DNA of 64,000 nucleotides from VFJQ01 sp044226525 (GCA_044226525.1 JBGAGV010000014.1:124001-188000), one strand, 5' to 3'; numbered from the stretch's first letter, positions 50,081 to 58,345 are shown. Numbers and translations: made by a program. Notes: a model not told the origin generated them from the letters alone.

Positions 50081-51019
50081 TTAGTAGCCTTCGGTGGCGT
50101 CGCTGAAGAGATAAGGCGCCTGATATGCCCCCGTGCGCTCCTTCTCCAGTTGCCGCAGCAGATCGTTCAGCAGCGACGAGGCGCCGAAGCGATACCGCGT
50201 GTTGTTGAGCCACGCGTCGCCCAGCGTCTCCTTCACCGCGATGAGGAAATGCAGCGCCTGCTTCGCCGTGCGAATGCCGCCCGCGGGCTTCATCGCGATC
50301 GGCGTGCCGGTCTCGAGATAGAAATCGCGAATCGCCTCGAGCATCACCTGATTGTTCCCCAGCGTCGCGTTCGAAGAAGTCTTGCCTGTGCTCGTCTTGA
50401 TGAAATCGCCCGGTCGCAACACCCGCATCGCGAGAAACGACGCCGCGCGGATATTGTCGTAAGTCTCCAGTTCGCTCGTCTCGAAGATCACCTTCAGCGT
50501 TGCAGCGCCGCACGCTTCCAGCACCTGCGCGATTTCATCCTGCACCAGCGCCAGTTCGCCCGCGAGGAACGCGCCGCGATTGATCACCATGTCGATCTCG
50601 TCCGCGCCATCCGCCACCGCCGCGCGCACTTCGGCCAGCCGCGTCTTGAGCGGCGCCTGCCCGGAGGGGAACGCCGTCGCCACCGACGCGATCTTGATCT
50701 TCGTCCCCACGAGATGCCGCTTCGCATGCCGCACCATCGAGGGGTAAACGCACACCGCCGCCGTGGACGGCGCATCGAGCCCCACATGCGGCGCGATCGC
50801 CTTGCGGCAGAGCGACTCCACCTTGCCCGGCGTATCCTTGCCCTCCAGCGTGGTGAGATCGATCATCGAACACGCCAGCTTCAGCCCGAAGACCTTCGAC
50901 TTTTTCTTGATGCTCCGCGTGGTGAACTTGGCAACGCGCTCTTCCACGCCGACGGCATCGACGGGCCCGACCTCGTCGAGAAAACGGCGGAGCGATGATG
51001 CGGAGGCGACCGATGACAT
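50081..51019 (-). CDS. deoC: Deoxyribose-phosphate aldolase
   Basis: 312 residues from ATG 51019; an in-frame TTG at 51055 would add 12 unlikely residues. It cleaves 2-deoxyribose-5-phosphate to glyceraldehyde-3-phosphate and acetaldehyde. Class I aldolase motifs: AVCVYPSMV, ASVATAFPSG, EIDMVINRGAFLAG, KVIFETSEL, and the Schiff-base lysine in DFIKTSTGKT, then MKPAGGIRT. Length is above the ~220-260 of E. coli-type enzymes because of an N-terminal extension of about 50 residues, as in eukaryotic-like DERA. First gene of the deoC-ALDH-ALDH-like operon. Confidence 0.93.
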   Translation of the reverse strand: MSSVASASSLRRFLDEVGPVDAVGVEERVAKFTTRSIKKKSKVFGLKLACSMIDLTTLEGKDTPGKVESLCRKAIAPHVGLDAPSTAAVCVYPSMVRHAKRHLVGTKIKIASVATAFPSGQAPLKTRLAEVRAAVADGADEIDMVINRGAFLAGELALVQDEIAQVLEACGAATLKVIFETSELETYDNIRAASFLAMRVLRPGDFIKTSTGKTSSNATLGNNQVMLEAIRDFYLETGTPIAMKPAGGIRTAKQALHFLIAVKETLGDAWLNNTRYRFGASSLLNDLLRQLEKERTGAYQAPYLFSDATEGY

Positions 51020-51098
51020 GCCGCCGTTATTCTCCAGAAAGCACCGTCCTGACAATGCAAAAGCGCCGCAGCCGTCACAACCGTTCCGATCGAAACGC

Positions 51099-51218
51099 AG
51101 CCCCGTTGGAGTCAGCCTTCAAGCTGCGGAAAGGCGGCGGTGCAGTTCATTGCGAAGATGGCAGCCTTTCGGCTGAGCACGTTGAGGAGCAGCCTAAAGG
51201 CTGGACACCAACGGGGCT
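51099..51218. repeat. Inverted-repeat element with three internal hairpins
   Basis: AGCCCCGTTGG (51099-51109) and CCAACGGGGCT (51208-51218) are perfect 11-base inverted ends. Between them are three CAGC...GCTG hairpins: 51113-51126, 51162-51175 (CAGCCTTTCGGCTG) and 51190-51203 (CAGCCTAAAGGCTG). No coding frame. It resembles a small palindromic intergenic repeat unit. Confidence 0.65.
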
Positions 51219-51327
51219 CCGCTTCCGCGGCGCTCCCCCTCGAAACCCGAAACCCGAAACGGCCGCGCGGCCGATACCCGAAAGCCGAGTGGACACCACC
51301 GCCCGCCGCCTCATACCCTCCGCACTC

Positions 51328-51906
51328 ATGAAGGCCCCTCCGCTCTTCCTCCTCCTCGCTTTCTCCGCCAGCACGCTTTTCGCCGCGCAAGCCCCCGGCG
51401 ATTTTGCGGACATCAAATGGGGCGCATCGATGGGCGAGGCGCAAAGCTCCCTCGCCAGTCGTGGCGCGCATGTGAAAGACAAAAGCCGCGGCGCCGACCG
51501 GTTCGTCCTCACCGGCGGCACGTGGGCCGATCGTAACGTCGATGAATGGGAGCTTCACTTCGTCGCCAACCGCTTCGTTGGAGCCCGCATCGTGCTGAAG
51601 CCGGATGGCAAAGCGGAGGATCAATACCGCAAGCTCAAGTCCGCCCTCGTCACGAAGTTCGGCAGCGGCAACGACACACAGGTTGCGAAGCGTCGTCCGC
51701 CGCACTTCGTCTTCGGTCTCGGCTGGCGCGACAGCGGCACCGAAGCCGTTCCGCTTTCCGCTGCGTGGGAACTCACCTCGCTCATCGACAAGCGCGAGGT
51801 AGAGATTCGTCTCTGGGCTCACAAAGGCCGCGTCTTCGTCCAATACGCCACCGACGATTCCGGCAGCGGCAGCGCCTCCCCAGCGAAGAAGAAGAAAGAT
51901 CTGTAA
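51328..51906 (+). CDS. Exported protein of unknown function
   Basis: 192 residues from ATG 51328, which gives a signal peptide (MKAPPLFLLLAFSASTLFAA). The mature part begins GDFADIKWGASMGEAQSSLA, the pattern of small lipoprotein-like periplasmic proteins whose first strand reads D-x-x-W-G-x-S. It ends in a short Lys-rich tail. No catalytic motif. The next gene starts 9 bases later. Confidence 0.7.
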   Translation: MKAPPLFLLLAFSASTLFAAQAPGDFADIKWGASMGEAQSSLASRGAHVKDKSRGADRFVLTGGTWADRNVDEWELHFVANRFVGARIVLKPDGKAEDQYRKLKSALVTKFGSGNDTQVAKRRPPHFVFGLGWRDSGTEAVPLSAAWELTSLIDKREVEIRLWAHKGRVFVQYATDDSGSGSASPAKKKKDL

Positions 51907-51915
51907 TCTTCTCCT

Positions 51916-52758
51916 GTGCGCACGCTTCCCCTCGTCCTCCTCGCCGTGCTCGCCGCCCTCCCATCCCGCGCCGAGCAGCCCTACCAATCTCCGTATCAGC
52001 TCAAGTTCACCTTCCCGCTGAAGGAACTCGTGGGCGATCTCGACGGGCCGCGCGGCGAGGCGAAGAAATCGTCCGAGACTCCCTTCAGCGACTGGTATTC
52101 GCCCGCGCTCCAGCGCCGCTTCACCACGTGGGGCCCGTCCAGCAAGCAGTTCGACCGCCCGCCATCGCTCAGCGGCAAGCCCGCCGAATTCCTCCGCCAG
52201 CGCGTCCTCGCCACCGCCATGCGTTACGTCGGCTACCGCTACCAGCATCATCACTTGCCCGATTGGGACCCGCCGCAGGACTGGCCCTACAGCGCTTCGC
52301 CGCTCGGTCGGCAGAGCAAAGGCGTCGATTGCAGCAACTTCACCGCCTGGGTTTACAACCTCGCCCTCGGCCTCAAGCCCACCGGCGAAACCCGCGCCCA
52401 ATCCGCCCTCACCGAAGTCCCCGGTCCCGGCCCCGGCCGCACCACGAAAGTCGAGCGCATCGAACGCCCCGCCACCTGGGCCGATTTCCCCCGCGTCCTG
52501 AAAACCGGCGACCTCCTCTTCATCAAAAGCCGCAGCCGCGATGAAATCACCCACGTCGTCCTCTGGGTCGGCCCGCTCGGCGAAGCCCCCGGTCACATCC
52601 CCCTCATCCTCGACAGCACCGGCGACGGCCACAAAGACAGCGCCGGCGTCCCAATCCCCGACGGCATCCACCTCCGCCCCTTCACCGAGAAGTCCTGGTA
52701 TGCCCAAAGCGCCAGCCATGCGCTGCGGTTCATTCCCGACGCATCGGCAACTCGATAG
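51916..52758 (+). CDS. NlpC/P60-like exported cysteine peptidase
   Basis: 280 residues from a GTG start with signal peptide (MRTLPLVLLAVLAALPSRAE). GVDCSNFTAWVYN carries the nucleophile Cys139, THVVLWVG the His213, and LILDSTGDGHK a possible third residue. RQRVLATAMRYVGYRYQHHH before the Cys is the usual lead-in. The family cleaves peptidoglycan stem peptides; an N-terminal substrate domain is absent. Confidence 0.85.
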   Translation: MRTLPLVLLAVLAALPSRAEQPYQSPYQLKFTFPLKELVGDLDGPRGEAKKSSETPFSDWYSPALQRRFTTWGPSSKQFDRPPSLSGKPAEFLRQRVLATAMRYVGYRYQHHHLPDWDPPQDWPYSASPLGRQSKGVDCSNFTAWVYNLALGLKPTGETRAQSALTEVPGPGPGRTTKVERIERPATWADFPRVLKTGDLLFIKSRSRDEITHVVLWVGPLGEAPGHIPLILDSTGDGHKDSAGVPIPDGIHLRPFTEKSWYAQSASHALRFIPDASATR

Positions 52759-52787
52759 CGCTTAGATTCGTCAAAACTGTCTTGCCT

Positions 52788-53048
52788 ATGCGTCGCGAGT
52801 CACTCGGCAGAATCGCCACGGGTTTTGGCGGTGCTGTCATCTTTATCGCAGTGGGCTACTGCGCTTCATATCTCTATTTTGTGCAGTCGCATACCGTCAC
52901 GAATTTACGCGGCCCAGCCGGACGTGCGGTCACCACCACCTATCTTCTAATTCCAGACACGTCGTGGAATCGGATTCTCGCCGACGTGTATGCCCCACTG
53001 CTGAGACGATATCCCGGGAACAATGCTATCGATTGGGAACAACCATGA
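52788..53048 (+). CDS. Small single-pass membrane protein, unknown
   Basis: 86 residues from ATG 52788 (a TTG six bases earlier is possible). One hydrophobic helix (FGGAVIFIAVGYCASYLYFV) and a polar outer part. Its stop overlaps the next start (ATGA, 53045-53048), so the two are coupled. This stretch is less GC-rich than neighbouring genes. Confidence 0.6.
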   Translation: MRRESLGRIATGFGGAVIFIAVGYCASYLYFVQSHTVTNLRGPAGRAVTTTYLLIPDTSWNRILADVYAPLLRRYPGNNAIDWEQP

Positions 53049-53503
53049 CTGATATGAAGCATCTCTTAATCGCCATCCTCACTGCCTGCCGCCTCACATC
53101 GTTTGCATGTGCCCTTGGCCATCCCGACTCAGCGGCGCCAGCCGTCAGCATGGTTCGGCTTATCGCCACGCCCGAACAGTTCACCGGAAAGCGCGTCCAG
53201 ACATGCGGCTGGCTGGCCGTGAATATCTCCGACAAAGGTGCTCAGTTTACCCTCTACCTCTCGCGGCAATCTTTCGATTACTCTGAGTCTACGGAAGCCA
53301 TCGCACTCGACGTGGAGTCGCTCGCAAAGATTCTTCCAGAGCCGCGGTCCATCTGGATTGCATTCAACGGTGAGTATGTTCGACTCCAAGGCACCTTCGA
53401 ATGGACCGATCCGAAGGGAGAACATGATGTTCAACGAAGAATCACCAAGATTGAGAGTTTGTGGCAGCAGAAGCCGGGCACGCCGATATTCGAAGGCAAA
53501 TGA
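53045..53503 (+). CDS. Small exported protein, OB-fold-like
   Basis: 152 residues. Signal-like start (MKHLLIAILTACRLTSFACA, after MTD). The core VSMVRLIATPEQFTGKRVQT, then WLAVNISDKGAQFTLYLS, and YVRLQGTFEW, resembles the five-strand OB-like proteins often found as lone hypothetical genes. No catalytic residues. Coupled to the preceding membrane protein. Confidence 0.6.
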   Translation: MTDMKHLLIAILTACRLTSFACALGHPDSAAPAVSMVRLIATPEQFTGKRVQTCGWLAVNISDKGAQFTLYLSRQSFDYSESTEAIALDVESLAKILPEPRSIWIAFNGEYVRLQGTFEWTDPKGEHDVQRRITKIESLWQQKPGTPIFEGK

Positions 53504-53513
53504 CTTCGGCCCT

Positions 53514-53530
53514 GCGAAGTTAAACTTCGC
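53514..53530. terminator. Hairpin after the OB-like gene
   Basis: GCGAAGTTAAACTTCGC is a perfect 7-bp stem with a 3-base loop, 11 bases after the stop. No T-tract follows, so it may stabilise the mRNA end rather than terminate. Confidence 0.35.
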
Positions 53531-53588
53531 CCGCAGTGGCTTCCCAAGTGCAATTTGAAACCACAGGGAATGATGTGCTGAGTTCCCG

Positions 53589-53957
53589 ATGAGCGAGGTG
53601 ACTTTTTCGGGTAACGCAGGTGCAGAAAATCGCCCGGTCCGCTGGGGGCGTGTCGTGTTGGCCGCGGTCTTCGCGGCTGCCGCAGGGTGGTGGCTCTTGA
53701 ATTGGATAGTTCCCGAACCGCCCAACTTTTATCGCGTGGCCGGAGAGTTGAACGATCTCATTCATCGCGATCCGCGCTTTGCCGAGGTCGGTGCCCTATG
53801 TATGGCGGGTAAGTCGGTGATCGTGGTCGCCCCGGACGACCTGCCGCCCGAAACCAAAGCGGACCTGGAACGCTTCGTCCGCGAAACGGCGAAGATTCCC
53901 AAGGAGGGCGTCCGCTACCTACCCGTGCCTTCCAAGCATGCACCCACCGCGCGCTAG
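53589..53957 (+). CDS. Small membrane-anchored protein, unknown
   Basis: 122 residues. One N-terminal helix (VVLAAVFAAAAGWWLLNWIV) after 20 polar residues, then a soluble part (FYRVAGELNDLIHRDPRFAE). No family recognised. It ends 14 bases before the left inverted repeat of the GxxExxY element. Confidence 0.6.
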   Translation: MSEVTFSGNAGAENRPVRWGRVVLAAVFAAAAGWWLLNWIVPEPPNFYRVAGELNDLIHRDPRFAEVGALCMAGKSVIVVAPDDLPPETKADLERFVRETAKIPKEGVRYLPVPSKHAPTAR

Positions 53958-53970
53958 CCTTATCCCCCTT

Positions 53971-53997
53971 GTGCCTTTGTGCCTTTGTGCGAGGCCC
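53971..53997. repeat. Left inverted repeat of the GxxExxY element
   Basis: 27 bases, GTGCCTTTGTGCCTTTGTGC followed by GAGGCCC. The reverse complement matches 54423-54449 with one mismatch. It lies just upstream of the GxxExxY start. Confidence 0.9.
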
Positions 53998-54020
53998 TTT
54001 CCCCGCAAAGCACGAACCCC

Positions 54021-54421
54021 ATGACTGAAAACGAAATTGCTAAAATCGTCGTGAATGCCGCGTTCACCATTCACACAAAGCTTGGTCCCGGACTGCTCGA
54101 AACGGTTTACGAAGTTGTCTTTGCGCACGAACTTCGCAAACGCGGCTTGCACGTCGAAAGACAGGTGCCGATTCCCATTTTTACGACGGGCTTCGTTTCG
54201 AGGAAGGTTTCCGCGCTGACCTCGTGGTGGAGGATAAAGTGATCGTCGAACTGAAATCGGTCGAAACCCTTCTGCCGGTCCATGCGAAACAGGTGCTCAC
54301 TCAGATCAAACTCACCAATCGAAAACTCGGGTTGCTGATCAACTTCGGCGCCGATCTTTTGAAAGACGGCATCAAACGGATCATCCATGGCACACTCGAT
54401 CCGGACGAGGTAACTCTCTAA
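54021..54421 (+). pseudogene. GxxExxY family protein, single-base frameshift
   Basis: Starts MTENEIAKIVVNAAFTIHTK, LGPGLLETVYE (the G-x-x-E-x-x-Y motif). It runs in frame to VERQVPIPIF; from the T-run 54178-54182 the conserved sequence continues one frame over (YDGLRFEEGFRADLVVEDKV, IVELKSVETL, ...GLLINFGADLLKDGIKRII) to a stop at 54421. Five T's are present where six would keep the frame. The unshifted frame stops at 54242. The family (about 125-130 residues) has a PD-(D/E)xK-like core (D-L-V-V...V-E-L-K). Function is unknown. Confidence 0.9.
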
Positions 54422-54422
54422 G

Positions 54423-54449
54423 GGGCCTCGCACGAAGGCACAAAGGCAC
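54423..54449. repeat. Right inverted repeat of the GxxExxY element
   Basis: GGGCCTCGCACGAAGGCACA followed by AAGGCAC. One mismatch to the complement of 53971-53997. It starts 1 base after the GxxExxY stop, so the gene fills the space between the repeats. Confidence 0.9.
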
Positions 54450-54635
54450 AAAGAGGATTGCTCGGAGATGTCTTCCGAGCACTGCGCCGCTGCTTGGCGT
54501 GTGATGACCTATGGAGTGGGATTGGAACTCCATGGCCCTTCTCTGCGTCGGGATATTTCTTGGCGCAGTCGTCTCGCAAGCGTTGCCGGGGCGGCGATTT
54601 GCGGGCACGATAGCGGTCTTCACTTTCACCGACCC

Positions 54636-54998
54636 ATGCCTCAAGACCGTGCGACCTCCGAAGACAACTCCCGGCGTTTCGTCGAGCAAGTGCGCGAGAG
54701 CGGGGAAGTGTGGGGGCTGCGTGGCGAGGAAGGCTGGGCGTATTGCACCTCCAGCGAATACGAAGACACCGATGTCCTCATCTTCTGGTCCGACCGGGCC
54801 GAGGCGCAGCAGCACGCGCAAGGCGAATGGGCGCGCCACCGGCCGACGGTGATCCCGCTGGAAGAGTTCATCGACCAATGGCTCGAAGGCATGCACGAAG
54901 ACGGCGCCCTCGTCGGCCTGAATTGGGACGCCGATCTCTGCGGCATCGAGATGGAACCCAGCGACCTCGCCGACGAATTGACGGCGGAGGAATCCTGA
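54636..54998 (+). CDS. DUF2750 family protein
   Basis: 120 residues from ATG 54636 (MPQDRATSEDNSRRFVEQVR). The pattern SGEVWGLRGEEGWAYCTSSE, VLIFWSDRAEAQQHAQGEW and PLEEFIDQWLEGM...GLNWD is that of DUF2750, a small soluble fold. Such proteins often stand alone among other small genes and are suspected immunity proteins. A longer open frame from 54468 is possible, but its first 56 residues look non-coding. Confidence 0.85.
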   Translation: MPQDRATSEDNSRRFVEQVRESGEVWGLRGEEGWAYCTSSEYEDTDVLIFWSDRAEAQQHAQGEWARHRPTVIPLEEFIDQWLEGMHEDGALVGLNWDADLCGIEMEPSDLADELTAEES

Positions 54999-55081
54999 AG
55001 GCGTGAGCCGGTAATCTCGCCGTCGAGAGAATCGCCGATTTCACGCTGGGCGTCTGCTCGGGTGTCTCGTAGCCTGCCTCC

Positions 55082-55666
55082 ATGCCGACTGAACGCCCCT
55101 CCGAAGAGTCCGACTGGGAACGGATATGGAACGCTCGCTTGCGTGCCGTCGAGGCGATTCTCGGGCCCGCCGGCGATGTGGTGTTTCACGCGGCGATCCC
55201 GATGTTCATGGGCGGCGCTGCCGATGTGGTTCCGTTTCCGGACTATGTTCCGGGCTGCACCTACGTCACCGCGGATTTGACCGGTGAGGGCGCGGGTCAA
55301 CCCGTCAACCGCTTCGGTAATTACGAACTGATGATGTGCACGCGCACCGATCTTCCTGCTGCGCCGAATCTGCTCTCCAAACTGGGGCAATATACGCTGA
55401 AGACCGTTCTCCAACCCGGGGCGTCCATGGATATCGGCACTTTCTTCGGCGACTCGACTCTCCGCGCGCTGCTCTTCACTCATCCCGGCGATTCGCCTGC
55501 ACAGTTTGTTCTGGAGGAGCAACCGTGCAGTCTGCTGCTCTGCTTGGGCATCACCTTGGAGGAACTCGCCTTCAAAAAGAACCACGGCCCCGCTTCGCTT
55601 TTGGAACGTCTCCGCACCGCTGGCGTGTTTCCCTACACGGTGCCGGATCGGGCCTCGGTCGTCTAA
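55082..55666 (+). CDS. Suppressor-of-fused (SUFU)-like domain protein
   Basis: 194 residues. Recognised by PFPDYVPGCTYVTADLTGEG, NRFGNYELMMCTRTD, ASMDIGTFFGDSTLRALLFT and LLLCLGITLEEL, and the C-terminal VFPYTVPD. In bacteria this domain is common as an immunity protein of polymorphic toxin systems; no toxin gene is next to it here. Cytoplasmic. Confidence 0.85.
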   Translation: MPTERPSEESDWERIWNARLRAVEAILGPAGDVVFHAAIPMFMGGAADVVPFPDYVPGCTYVTADLTGEGAGQPVNRFGNYELMMCTRTDLPAAPNLLSKLGQYTLKTVLQPGASMDIGTFFGDSTLRALLFTHPGDSPAQFVLEEQPCSLLLCLGITLEELAFKKNHGPASLLERLRTAGVFPYTVPDRASVV

Positions 55667-55698
55667 CTCCGGCGGATAGAGCGGCATCACTTCGGGCC

Positions 55699-56229
55699 AT
55701 GAGTAAAACACGACGAACCTTTCTGGCGAGCATCGGGTGCTTGTTAGTCGGAGTTTGCCTTTTCGTGGGTGCCTTGCGGATCGCGGGTGTGCAGTTCGTC
55801 CAGGAGCGCGCCGTGTCGCGACTGCGGGAGGCCATCCTCACTGTGGACCAAGTGGAAATCAGCCATCTCTCCGAGCCACAGGCTCATCCTTCCGCCCCTC
55901 GCTACCGCACGAAAGTGGCACCTGCGGAATACGCGATCACCGCGACACGACCGCTCAGTTCCGAGCAGACGAAGGAGTTCCTTGGGATTCTATCCAAACA
56001 TTACTTTGACGCCCGAGGCGGCGCCATGTGTCACGACCCGGGCTATCTGCTTCGGTTCACCCGCAGTGGTCGCGAAGTCCTGCGCTGCTCGCTGTGCCTG
56101 CAGTGTATGAATATCGAGATTGAGCCGATCCCATTCATTCCGATCTGGGTGACCGTTCTGGACCGTGAAGACAAGGATCTGAGTCTGTCGAAGATCGTGT
56201 CGTTTCTCGCGAAGGTCGATCCGTCCTAA
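55699..56229 (+). CDS. Membrane-anchored protein of unknown function
   Basis: 176 residues from ATG 55699. One N-terminal helix (FLASIGCLLVGVCLFVGALR), then a soluble domain with two Cys-rich spots (GGAMCHDPGYLLRF, LRCSLCLQCMNIE). The C-C-C arrangement (C-x-x-C-x-x-C) could bind a metal or be oxidised. No family recognised. It ends convergently with the DUF1080 gene. Confidence 0.7.
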   Translation: MSKTRRTFLASIGCLLVGVCLFVGALRIAGVQFVQERAVSRLREAILTVDQVEISHLSEPQAHPSAPRYRTKVAPAEYAITATRPLSSEQTKEFLGILSKHYFDARGGAMCHDPGYLLRFTRSGREVLRCSLCLQCMNIEIEPIPFIPIWVTVLDREDKDLSLSKIVSFLAKVDPS

Positions 56230-56258
56230 CGCGAATCGAGGTTGGCGTCGCTTCCGCC

Positions 56259-57200
56259 TCACCCCTTCGGCACGAACCAGATGTTGCGGAAGACGACGGG
56301 GTTGCCGTGGTTCTGGAGTTGGAGGGGGGCGGGTTCGGAGGCGTCTTTGTGGCCGGCGCCGGGGGGGGGCGCGGGGAGGGGCACGCGGTCTTGCACGACG
56401 ATGCCATTGAGGCGGACGGTGATGACGGCAGGCGCGGTTTTGGTGCCATCGGGGGCGAACTGGGCGGCGGTGAAGTCGAGGTCGTAGGTCTGCCACGTGA
56501 GCGGGGGGAAGCAGGCGTTGAGCTTCGGCCGGGCGATGTGGTAGAGGCCGCCGGTTTCGTTGTCCTCGCCTTTGAGCCCGAAGGAATCGAGGACCTGACA
56601 CTCGTAACGGTCCTGCACATAGACGCCGCTGTTGCCGCGGGCCTGGCCGCGGGCGGCGGGCATGAAGGGGGTGCGGAATTCGACGTGGTAGGTGCCGCTG
56701 CCGAGGTCGCGCACGGTTTTGACGCCGCATTGCAGCCAGCCTTCGGGGGTGAGCCGGCCGTTTTGCCAGGCGTCGGTGTTGGTGCCGTCGAAGAGGACGA
56801 TGGCGCCGGCGGGTGGCTTCGCGCCGAGGGTGGGGGACTGGCGTTCGATGCGGCGGAGTTCGAAGGCTTTGCCGTCTTTGTTGGTGCCGTGGATGGCGCC
56901 ATCGACGATCTCGCCCTGCCAGTCGTCGTTTTTGAAGACGACGCGGTCGCCTTCGCGCTGGGCATCGAGTTCGGCTTTCTTTTCCGCCTCGGCGCCGGTG
57001 CCGGGCAGCGCGGGCGTCCAGCCGACGACGTGGAATTTGCCGTCGCCCAGTGCGATGACCTGCGCGGCGCAACCCTGCCCGGTGTATTCGCCCTGCACGG
57101 CGAAGTCGGGTCCGGCGCTGGCCGGATCGGTGAAGGCGGGGAATTTGTCGGCGGCGAGGAGCGGGGTGGCGAGGACGAGGAACGGGAGGACGGATTTCAT
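56259..57200 (-). CDS. Secreted DUF1080 (3-keto-disaccharide hydrolase-like) protein
   Basis: 313 residues from ATG 57200 (MKSVLPFLVLATPLLAADKF, signal). The DUF1080 jelly-roll is seen in AIVLFDGTNTDAWQNG, FMPAARGQARGNSGVYVQDR, YECQVLDSFG, and WQTYDLDFTAAQF, ending LQNHGNPVVFRNIWFVPKG. This domain has been linked to 3-keto-glucoside hydrolysis and is very abundant in Verrucomicrobia and Planctomycetes. An extra N-terminal beta domain (about 25-115) precedes it. Confidence 0.88.
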   Translation of the reverse strand: MKSVLPFLVLATPLLAADKFPAFTDPASAGPDFAVQGEYTGQGCAAQVIALGDGKFHVVGWTPALPGTGAEAEKKAELDAQREGDRVVFKNDDWQGEIVDGAIHGTNKDGKAFELRRIERQSPTLGAKPPAGAIVLFDGTNTDAWQNGRLTPEGWLQCGVKTVRDLGSGTYHVEFRTPFMPAARGQARGNSGVYVQDRYECQVLDSFGLKGEDNETGGLYHIARPKLNACFPPLTWQTYDLDFTAAQFAPDGTKTAPAVITVRLNGIVVQDRVPLPAPPPGAGHKDASEPAPLQLQNHGNPVVFRNIWFVPKG

Positions 57201-57250
57201 GATGGGAACGTTCCGCATCAATCCATCAGCGCGGGTTTCATTGGAACACG

Positions 57251-57293
57251 AAAAAACGTTGCGGGCCTGATCCAGAGGATCTGACCCGCAACG
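57251..57293 (-). terminator. Intrinsic terminator of the peptidoglycan-binding gene
   Basis: On the minus strand CGTTGCGGG...CCCGCAACG forms a 9-bp perfect stem with an inner GATCC/GGATC extension, followed immediately by TTTTTT. It lies 30 bases after the stop at 57323. A textbook rho-independent signal. Confidence 0.9.
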
Positions 57294-57322
57294 TGTGCTT
57301 TCGATTTCGATGAAGCGCAGGC

Positions 57323-58234
57323 TTACAAGCCGAGGGAACTCAGCAGGGCGCTGTCGATGCGGCCGGTTTCATCGAGGCCGTGGTCTTCCTGGTAGTCCTC
57401 GATGGCATCGCGCGTCTGGCCACCGATCACACCATCGACCGGGCCAGCGTCGTAACCTTCGCGATTGAGCGCGGCCTGAACGTTGGCGACGGTATCGCCG
57501 GAGTAGGTGCTCGGCGCATAGACGACGGTCGGGGAGGTGTAGTCGTAGGACGGCAGGAGGTCATTGTAGATGACCCAGGAGCCGCCATACCAGTGGTAAG
57601 GCCGGCTATTCCACCAGTGCACCCGGCCGCGATCCCAACCCCGATAGGCGGAGTAAGGCGGGCGGTTGTAGTAGGTGTTGTGATACTCGCGGTTGCTCTT
57701 GTTCACGGAGAAGCGGCGGGAATCGATGCGGTTGTTCACAACGGTAGAGCGGCGGGTGTCGTGGTGACGTCCGTCGCGCGCGTCGTGATGGCGACCCGCG
57801 ATGGCGGCGGCGCGGCTGCGCTGGGCCGCTTGATTGCGCGCGGCCTGAGCTTGGGCGGCGCGTTGTTGCTGCACGACGGCGCTACGCTTGGAAGCGGCGT
57901 TGCGCTGAGCGGCGAGCTTCTGGGATTGTGACGCATGCTGACGCACTGCGGCGGAGCGGGCTGCGGAACGCGCGGCGGCAGCGTTGCGCTGGGCGGCTAC
58001 GTTTCGCTGCTGCGCTGGGGCGCGGTGCATGGACACGTGATTGCGATTCGGCGCGTGTGAAACACGAGGCGCATGGGCGACTCGCGGGGCGTGTGAAACG
58101 CGCGGCGCCGCAGCGCGTGCATGCGCGGCTGGAGCCTTCCCGCGGGCGGGCGCCTTGTGTTTGGCGGCTTGGGCTGGCGTGGCGAGAGCGGCTGCCATCG
58201 CCACGGCCAGCGTGAGTGAGGTGATGTGATTCAT
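57323..58234 (-). CDS. Secreted protein with C-terminal peptidoglycan-binding domain
   Basis: 303 residues: signal peptide (MNHITSLTLAVAMAAALATP), then an Ala/Arg/Gln/His-rich low-complexity region (about 25-165) including repeated PRVSHAPRVAHAPRV. An aromatic segment follows (YYNRPPYSAYRGWDRG), then a PG_binding_1 domain at about 245-303 (VANVQAALNREGYDAGPVDG, VIGGQTRDAIEDYQ). It probably anchors to peptidoglycan with the basic repeat region exposed. Its own terminator follows. Confidence 0.85.
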   Translation of the reverse strand: MNHITSLTLAVAMAAALATPAQAAKHKAPARGKAPAAHARAAAPRVSHAPRVAHAPRVSHAPNRNHVSMHRAPAQQRNVAAQRNAAAARSAARSAAVRQHASQSQKLAAQRNAASKRSAVVQQQRAAQAQAARNQAAQRSRAAAIAGRHHDARDGRHHDTRRSTVVNNRIDSRRFSVNKSNREYHNTYYNRPPYSAYRGWDRGRVHWWNSRPYHWYGGSWVIYNDLLPSYDYTSPTVVYAPSTYSGDTVANVQAALNREGYDAGPVDGVIGGQTRDAIEDYQEDHGLDETGRIDSALLSSLGL

Positions 58235-58345
58235 GATAGTTTTCCTTCACTATCTGAATCGCGCGGTCGCCCCGGGATGGCCGCCCAACGCCAGAGCTAT
58301 GACATTACTACTTTACCACGTTAACCATTTGGCAATGTGCGATCC

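Noticed and set aside
53514..53530. Rho-independent terminator
   Set aside because: A perfect hairpin, but without a T-tract on either side. Kept only as a low-confidence hairpin.
54511..54852. 113-codon frame with a membrane-like start overlapping the DUF2750 gene
   Set aside because: The hydrophobic stretch is short, and the second half lies in another frame of a recognised gene. No ribosome site or homologous motif.
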